Position numbers and translations under genes: made by a program. This document shows positions 5,897-9,633 of a stretch of 9,633 bases of DNA, one piece after another. Position 1 is the first letter of the stretch; every line of letters begins with the position of its first letter. The notes beneath the pieces were generated by a model. The model was not told the DNA's origin and ran no database searches. It saw only the letters and a program-made list of their open reading frames with translations. The stretch is from assembly GCA_023819025.1 (NCBI GenBank), contig JAMWDC010000060.1, positions 1 to 9,633 on the forward strand, read 5' to 3'. Source of the DNA: Candidatus Omnitrophota bacterium. Lineage in GTDB: Bacteria > Omnitrophota > Omnitrophia > Omnitrophales > Aquincolibacteriaceae.

Positions 5897-6670
5897 TCAG
5901 GACTGTTTTTTGGAATCTTCCGACTTGCCTTCCTCTGGCGAAGCTTGTTCGCGGGGTTTCATGGACTCCGATGGGGCCGTCTCTGGAGCAGTCCCAAGCG
6001 ACACCGGAGACTCCTCCATCACCTTCCACTCATGAGCCTTGCCCCTTTTCAGAGCAGTCCGAATCACAACATACTCTTTCTCAACGCCCGGCACACTTCC
6101 CCGGACCACGAGAAGATGATTCCCTTTATCCACCTTCACTACCTTCAGATTCTGTACCGTCACCTGAGCATCTCCCATATGCCCGGCGGCTTTCATTCCT
6201 TTAACAACCCTCGACGGAAAGGACGACGCACCAATCGAGCCCGGCACTCGGCCAAACATCGATCCATGGGACTTGCTCAGACTTCCTTTAAAATGATGCC
6301 GTTTCACAACGCCCTGAAAACCTTTACCGATGGAAACGCCGACAATATCCACAAAATCACCGACCGAGAAATTGTCCACCGTCAGCTGCTGTCCGATCTT
6401 CAAATCGCCGATATGATCCGTACGGATTTCGCGAACCCATTTGAGCAGAGGCAGTCCCCGTTTTTTAAATTGCCCCGCCCTGGGTTTGTTCAATCGTTTC
6501 TCTCTGACCGTGTCGAAACCGAGCTGAACCGCGGTATAACCATCCCTTTCCTTGGTCCGCAGATTGGTGACGTAACACGGACCTGCCTCAAGCACCGTCG
6601 CAGGTATTTGATGACCTTCGTCGTCAAAAATTTGTGTCATGCCTACTTTTTTCCCAAGTAATCCAATCAT
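5897..6670 (-). CDS. rplC: 50S ribosomal protein L3 with acidic C-terminal tail
   Basis: L3 binds near the 3' end of 23S rRNA, starts 50S assembly and reaches the peptidyl-transferase centre with its loop. The start MIGLLGKKVGMTQIF is canonical. The central block with KGFQGVVKRHHF, SHGSMFGRVPGSIGASSFPSR (split here: residues 134-154) and KGMKAAGHMGDAQVTVQNL follows. I took the ATG, with GGGGA seven bases upstream. A GTG directly before it would add one Met that the family does not show. The protein is 257 residues against 209 in E. coli. The surplus is a tail from about residue 212 rich in Glu, Ser, Pro and Lys, probably disordered. Confidence 0.97.
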   Translation of the reverse strand: MIGLLGKKVGMTQIFDDEGHQIPATVLEAGPCYVTNLRTKERDGYTAVQLGFDTVREKRLNKPRAGQFKKRGLPLLKWVREIRTDHIGDLKIGQQLTVDNFSVGDFVDIVGVSIGKGFQGVVKRHHFKGSLSKSHGSMFGRVPGSIGASSFPSRVVKGMKAAGHMGDAQVTVQNLKVVKVDKGNHLLVVRGSVPGVEKEYVVIRTALKRGKAHEWKVMEESPVSLGTAPETAPSESMKPREQASPEEGKSEDSKKQS

Positions 6671-6677
6671 CACTTTG

Positions 6678-6682
6678 TCCCC
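6678..6682 (-). promoter_or_regulatory. ribosome binding site of rplC
   Basis: GGGGA lies seven bases before the ATG of rplC and four before the adjacent GTG. The better spacing to the ATG supports MIGLLGKK as the true N-terminus. Confidence 0.55.
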
Positions 6683-6693
6683 GTACGCAGGTA

Positions 6694-7008
6694 TTACAAT
6701 TTAATTTCTACATCCACGCCTGCCGGCAGATCTAATTTCATCAAGGCATCGACCGTGCGGGATGTTGGTTCCTCGATATCAATCAAGCGCTTGTGAGTTC
6801 GCATCTCGAACTGATCACGAGCCTTTTTATCGATCGTCGGACCGCGCAAGACCGTCGTCTTCCAGATATGGGTCGGAAGAGGAATCGGTCCAATCACTTT
6901 GGCCCCGGTACGTTTTGCGGTGCTCACGATTTCCAAAACCGACTGATCCAAAATTCGGTGATCGTGAGCCCGCAGCTTTATCCGAATTGTCTCTTTGGCT
7001 GCTGCCAT
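6694..7008 (-). CDS. rpsJ: 30S ribosomal protein S10
   Basis: S10 is in the 30S head near the A site and also serves as the NusE partner of NusB in antitermination. The 104 residues match the usual 102-104. The sequence shows IRIKLRAHDHRILDQSV (residues 9-25), AKRTGAKVIGPIPLPT (31-46) and the closing EMRTHKRLIDIEEPTSRTVDAL. A GAGG five bases upstream supports the ATG. It follows fusA by 23 bases, with no tuf gene between, and opens the S10 block (rpsJ-rplC-rplD-rplW-rplB-rpsS-rplV-rpsC-rplP-rpmC-rpsQ). Confidence 0.98.
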   Translation of the reverse strand: MAAAKETIRIKLRAHDHRILDQSVLEIVSTAKRTGAKVIGPIPLPTHIWKTTVLRGPTIDKKARDQFEMRTHKRLIDIEEPTSRTVDALMKLDLPAGVDVEIKL

Positions 7009-7031
7009 ACTCGCCTCATAATCCCTTTTTT

Positions 7032-9116
7032 TTATCCCGCAATAATTTTCTCGGCAATTTGCTTGGGGACCTCCTGATAACTGTGCGGCTCCATAGTATA
7101 AGTTGCCCGACCCTGCGAGAGGGAGCGAATGGATGTTGCATATCCAAACATCTCTGCCAAGGGAACGAGCCCCCGGATGGATTTCAGATGCCCGCGGTTT
7201 CCCATCTCCTGAATGACGCAGCGTCTGGAATTAAGATCCCCAATAATATCCCCCATATATTCTTCGGGTACGACAACCTCGACCGACATGATCGGCTCCA
7301 GCAAAATCGGCTTGGCTCTCCGAAAGGCCTCTTTGAATCCTAATATCGAGGCCATCTTAAAAGCGATTTCCGATGAGTCGACCTCGTGGAAACTACCGTC
7401 AAAAACCGTGGCCTTCACATCCGTCACGGGATAACCGGCTAAAATACCGTTACTACAAGCTTCGTAGACACCGTCTTCCACGGCCGGGATGTATTCCCGC
7501 GGAATGGCACCGCCGACAATTTCATTCTTAAATTCGATCCCCTTGCCGCGTTCAAGCGGTTCGATCCTCAAGAAACAATGCCCATATTGACCCCGACCGC
7601 CAGTCTGCTTGATGAACTTTCCTTCCGCCTCCGCCGTGGTACTGATGGTTTCCTTATAAGCGACCTGCGGCTTCCCGACATTGACCTCCACGTTGTACTC
7701 CCGTTTCAAAATATCAATCTTGATATCCAGGTGTAACTCGCCCATCCCGCCGATCAAGGTCTGCTGGGTCTCTTGATCTGTTTTCACACAAAAGGTTGGA
7801 TCCTCAAACACAAGCCGCTGTATAGACTCAGCCATTCGGTCACGGTCTGCTTTTGTCTTCGGCTCGATCGCCATCCAAATCACAGGCTCGGGAACGAAGA
7901 GGGACTCCAGAACGATCGGATGGTTCTCGTCGCACAGGGTATCTCCTGTCTTCACGTCTTTAATCCCCACAATGGCGCAGATATTGCCGGCATGGGCCTC
8001 GTTGATTTCCTCGCGTTTGTTTGCATGCATCAACAACAGCCGACCGACACGTTCTTTCCGCCGAGTGCGGGGGTTATAAATATAAGTGCCCGACTTCAGA
8101 ATGCCGGCATACACACGGACGTAAGTTAAGGAACCAACGAATTTATCACTTGCAATCTTAAAGGCAAAACCCGTAAGCGGCGCATCATCACTGTGCGGAC
8201 GTGTTATTTCGGCATCATCGTTCGGGTTGATCCCTTTAACCTCGGCGACTTCCTTGGGGGAAGGAAGATAATCCACCACAGCGTCCAAAAGCTGCTGAAC
8301 CCCCTTGTTCTTAAGGGAGGAACCACAGATGACGGGCGTAATCTTAATAGCGATCGTCGCCCGGCGGATCGCCGACTTCATCTCTTCCACCGTGGGTTCA
8401 ACTCCTTCGATATACTTTGCCATCAGTTCGTCGTCCTGCTCCGCCACTTTCTCAATCATCACCTCGCGCGCCTTTTTGCAGACTTCGAGATATTCCTGCG
8501 GGATATCGATCTCGTCAAATTTCGCACCCAAGGTCTCATCGTGAAAAACCATGGCCTTCATCTTAATCAGGTCGATGACGCCTTTGAAACTTTCCTCACG
8601 CCCTAAGGGCCATTGAAGCGGAACGGCATTTGTCCCTAATTGTTCACGCATCTGTTTAATATTTTTTTCAAATTCCGCACCCACGCGGTCCATCTTATTA
8701 ATAAAAGCAATCCGGGGAACATGATAACGATCGGCCTGACGCCAAACAGTTTCAGACTGAGGCTCTACGCCTTCGACGGCACCAAAGACCGCCACACATC
8801 CATCAAGCACGCGTAACGATCGCTCGACCTCGATCGTAAAATCGACGTGACCGGGGGTATCAATAATATTGATCCGGCAATCCCTCCAGAAACAGGTTGT
8901 CGCAGCAGAGGTAATCGTAATCCCTCGTTCTTGTTCCTGCTCCATCCAATCCATGACCGCGGTCCCGTCGTGAACTTCCCCGATTTTATAGGTGCGGCCG
9001 GTATAGTAAAGAATGCGCTCGGTGGTCGTGGTCTTGCCGGCATCGATGTGAGCGGCAATTCCGATGTTACGGATTTTCTCTAACGGATAAAATATATTTG
9101 CACTTTCAATAACCAT
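7032..9116 (-). CDS. fusA: translation elongation factor G
   Basis: EF-G is the GTPase that drives tRNA-mRNA translocation and, with RRF, ribosome recycling. The 694 residues are full length. GTPase motifs are intact: P-loop AHIDAGKTT (residues 22-30), switch I with RGITITSAATT (64-74), DTPGH (86-90, with catalytic His90), NKMD (140-143) and CGSSLKNKG. Domain III shows GMGELHLDI, domain IV the GGAIPREYIPAVEDGV and FHEVDSSE blocks, and domain V GDLNSRRC followed by VPLAEMFGYAT. Cys633 replaces the Gly usual after SRR. AGGA six bases before the ATG is a good binding site. An 81-base gap separates it from rpsG. Fusidic-acid-type or paralogous EF-G2 functions are not indicated. Confidence 0.98.
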   Translation of the reverse strand: MVIESANIFYPLEKIRNIGIAAHIDAGKTTTTERILYYTGRTYKIGEVHDGTAVMDWMEQEQERGITITSAATTCFWRDCRINIIDTPGHVDFTIEVERSLRVLDGCVAVFGAVEGVEPQSETVWRQADRYHVPRIAFINKMDRVGAEFEKNIKQMREQLGTNAVPLQWPLGREESFKGVIDLIKMKAMVFHDETLGAKFDEIDIPQEYLEVCKKAREVMIEKVAEQDDELMAKYIEGVEPTVEEMKSAIRRATIAIKITPVICGSSLKNKGVQQLLDAVVDYLPSPKEVAEVKGINPNDDAEITRPHSDDAPLTGFAFKIASDKFVGSLTYVRVYAGILKSGTYIYNPRTRRKERVGRLLLMHANKREEINEAHAGNICAIVGIKDVKTGDTLCDENHPIVLESLFVPEPVIWMAIEPKTKADRDRMAESIQRLVFEDPTFCVKTDQETQQTLIGGMGELHLDIKIDILKREYNVEVNVGKPQVAYKETISTTAEAEGKFIKQTGGRGQYGHCFLRIEPLERGKGIEFKNEIVGGAIPREYIPAVEDGVYEACSNGILAGYPVTDVKATVFDGSFHEVDSSEIAFKMASILGFKEAFRRAKPILLEPIMSVEVVVPEEYMGDIIGDLNSRRCVIQEMGNRGHLKSIRGLVPLAEMFGYATSIRSLSQGRATYTMEPHSYQEVPKQIAEKIIAG

Positions 9117-9197
9117 CGCTTTTCCTATTTCCCTCGCTGTCAGGTACGATTCTCGAAAAAGAGCACCGTCCCCTGTATTGTTTCCTGCTTTCTTTTC

Positions 9198-9633
9198 TTA
9201 CCAACGGTAGTGAGCAAAGGCCCGGTTTGATTCCGCCATTTTATGTACGTCTTCTCTTTTCTTCATCGTCGATCCGGTTTTGTTATAACAATCCAATAAT
9301 TCTTCAGCGAGCTTCACATTCATGGGTTTACCTTTCCGGCTTTTGGCAAACCCCCGGATCCATCGCATGGCCAAGCTACAACCCCGTTCGTGTCCGACGG
9401 TCACGGGCACTTGGTAGGTTGCGCCTCCGACACGTCGCGACTTGGTTTCCAAAAGGGGACGGACATTGTCCAAGGCCTGCTTGAACACCTCCAGCGGCTC
9501 CTTGCCCGCGTCGCGCAGCAGACCCGACACGGTGACGTTCGTCGACGTCCCGATGATCGTGATCACCCCGCCGAACACCGCGGCGTAGCTGAACGGCATG
9601 AGGAACCGAGACGCGCTCCGGCCGGTGCGTCGT
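9198..9633 (-). CDS. rpsG: 30S ribosomal protein S7, C-terminal two-thirds, in frame behind a foreign N-terminal segment
   Basis: S7 organises the 30S head and lies at the E site. From about 9506 downward the sequence is plain S7: GKEPLEVFKQALDNVRP, then ETKSRRVGGATYQVPVTV, LAMRWI, TMKKREDVHKMAESNRAFAHYRW and a stop. This is about 102 residues, the counterpart of roughly residues 54-155 of the family. The usual N-terminus (MPRRR...ILPDPKFGS...) is absent. In its place the same frame continues to the window edge with about 42 codons resembling an ion-symporter family. An ATG at 9597-9599 is an artificial start within that segment. rpsL, expected upstream, is outside or replaced. Downstream, fusA follows normally. 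Confidence 0.85.
   Translation of the reverse strand, partial: RRTGRSASRFLMPFSYAAVFGGVITIIGTSTNVTVSGLLRDAGKEPLEVFKQALDNVRPLLETKSRRVGGATYQVPVTVGHERGCSLAMRWIRGFAKSRKGKPMNVKLAEELLDCYNKTGSTMKKREDVHKMAESNRAFAHYRW
9507..9633 (-). other. GC-rich segment resembling an SLC13/DASS symporter fragment
   Basis: The translated segment contains SRFLMPFSYAAVFGG followed by ITIIGTSTNVTVSGLLRDAG. This resembles the conserved P-(LF)-S-(YF)-A-A-x-x-G-G-x-x-T-x-I-G-T-S-x-N signature of SLC13-type (divalent anion:Na+ symporter) permeases, where the G-T-S-x-N loop binds ion and substrate. It does not resemble S7. By hand count the last 143 bases are about 69% GC, against about 60% in the adjacent 140 bases of S7, and almost every codon ends in G or C. 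No start or end of a transporter gene is present. Most likely it is foreign sequence joined by assembly. A true insertion or rearrangement is the alternative. Confidence 0.65.

Noticed and set aside
5838..6029. 63-codon minus-strand frame overlapping the L3 tail
   Set aside because: It is an alternative frame within the low-complexity L3 tail, without homology or a binding site.
5770..6661. Long plus-strand open frames opposite rplC (144 and 238 codons)
   Set aside because: They are antisense to a clear L3 gene, have no recognisable family features and no supporting context. They reflect codon bias of the minus-strand gene.
8765..9058. 97-codon minus-strand frame inside fusA
   Set aside because: A shadow frame of EF-G domain G, with no family features of its own.
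9117..9197. rpsG-fusA spacer as a regulatory site
   Set aside because: Apart from the AGGA ribosome binding site of fusA I found no convincing hairpin, promoter or repeat in these 81 bases.

Overview
The window is a piece of a bacterial str/S10/spc ribosomal-protein superoperon, read entirely from the minus strand (transcription runs from high to low coordinates). In order of transcription it holds rpsG (S7, with an abnormal 5' part), fusA (EF-G), rpsJ (S10), rplC (L3), rplD (L4), rplW (L23), rplB (L2), rpsS (S19), rplV (L22), rpsC (S3), rplP (L16), rpmC (L29, apparently frameshifted), rpsQ (S17), rplN (L14), rplX (L24), rplE (L5) and the first 36 codons of rpsN (S14, zinc type). No RNA gene, mobile element, CRISPR array or clear terminator was seen. 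All long plus-strand frames are shadows of these genes.

The proteins are plainly bacterial. Candidate Shine-Dalgarno sequences precede many of the genes, UGA, UAA and UAG are all used as stops, and GTG/TTG starts occur beside ATG. The composition is medium GC. The missing tuf between fusA and rpsJ, the two CXXC pairs in L24, the zinc-type S14 and the charged C-terminal tails on L3, S3 and L22 may point to a less-studied phylum, but I cannot name it from sequence alone. The window looks like a metagenomic or draft contig: the left edge cuts rpsN and the right edge is anomalous.

The genes are packed tightly. Stop/start overlaps of the ATGA or GTGA type join L4-L23, L2-S19, L29-S17, S17-L14 and L24-L5, which suggests translational coupling. 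The main exception is a 132-base stretch between rplC and rplD with no gene. All products act in the ribosome: EF-G drives translocation, and the others are 30S head proteins (S3, S7, S10, S14, S19), the 30S body protein S17, or 50S proteins around the peptidyl-transferase centre (L2, L3, L4, L16), the exit tunnel (L22, L23, L29), the L7/L12-stalk-facing and 30S-facing side (L14) and the assembly core (L24, L5).

Two places deserve a second look. First, at the right edge about 42 codons of very GC-rich sequence resembling an SLC13-type (DASS) anion/Na+ symporter signature run in frame into the C-terminal two-thirds of S7. An assembly chimera is the likeliest cause, but it could be a real rearrangement. 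Second, rpmC has its N-terminal and C-terminal halves in different frames, with roughly 17 bases fewer than the family spacing. I found no convincing new biological system.
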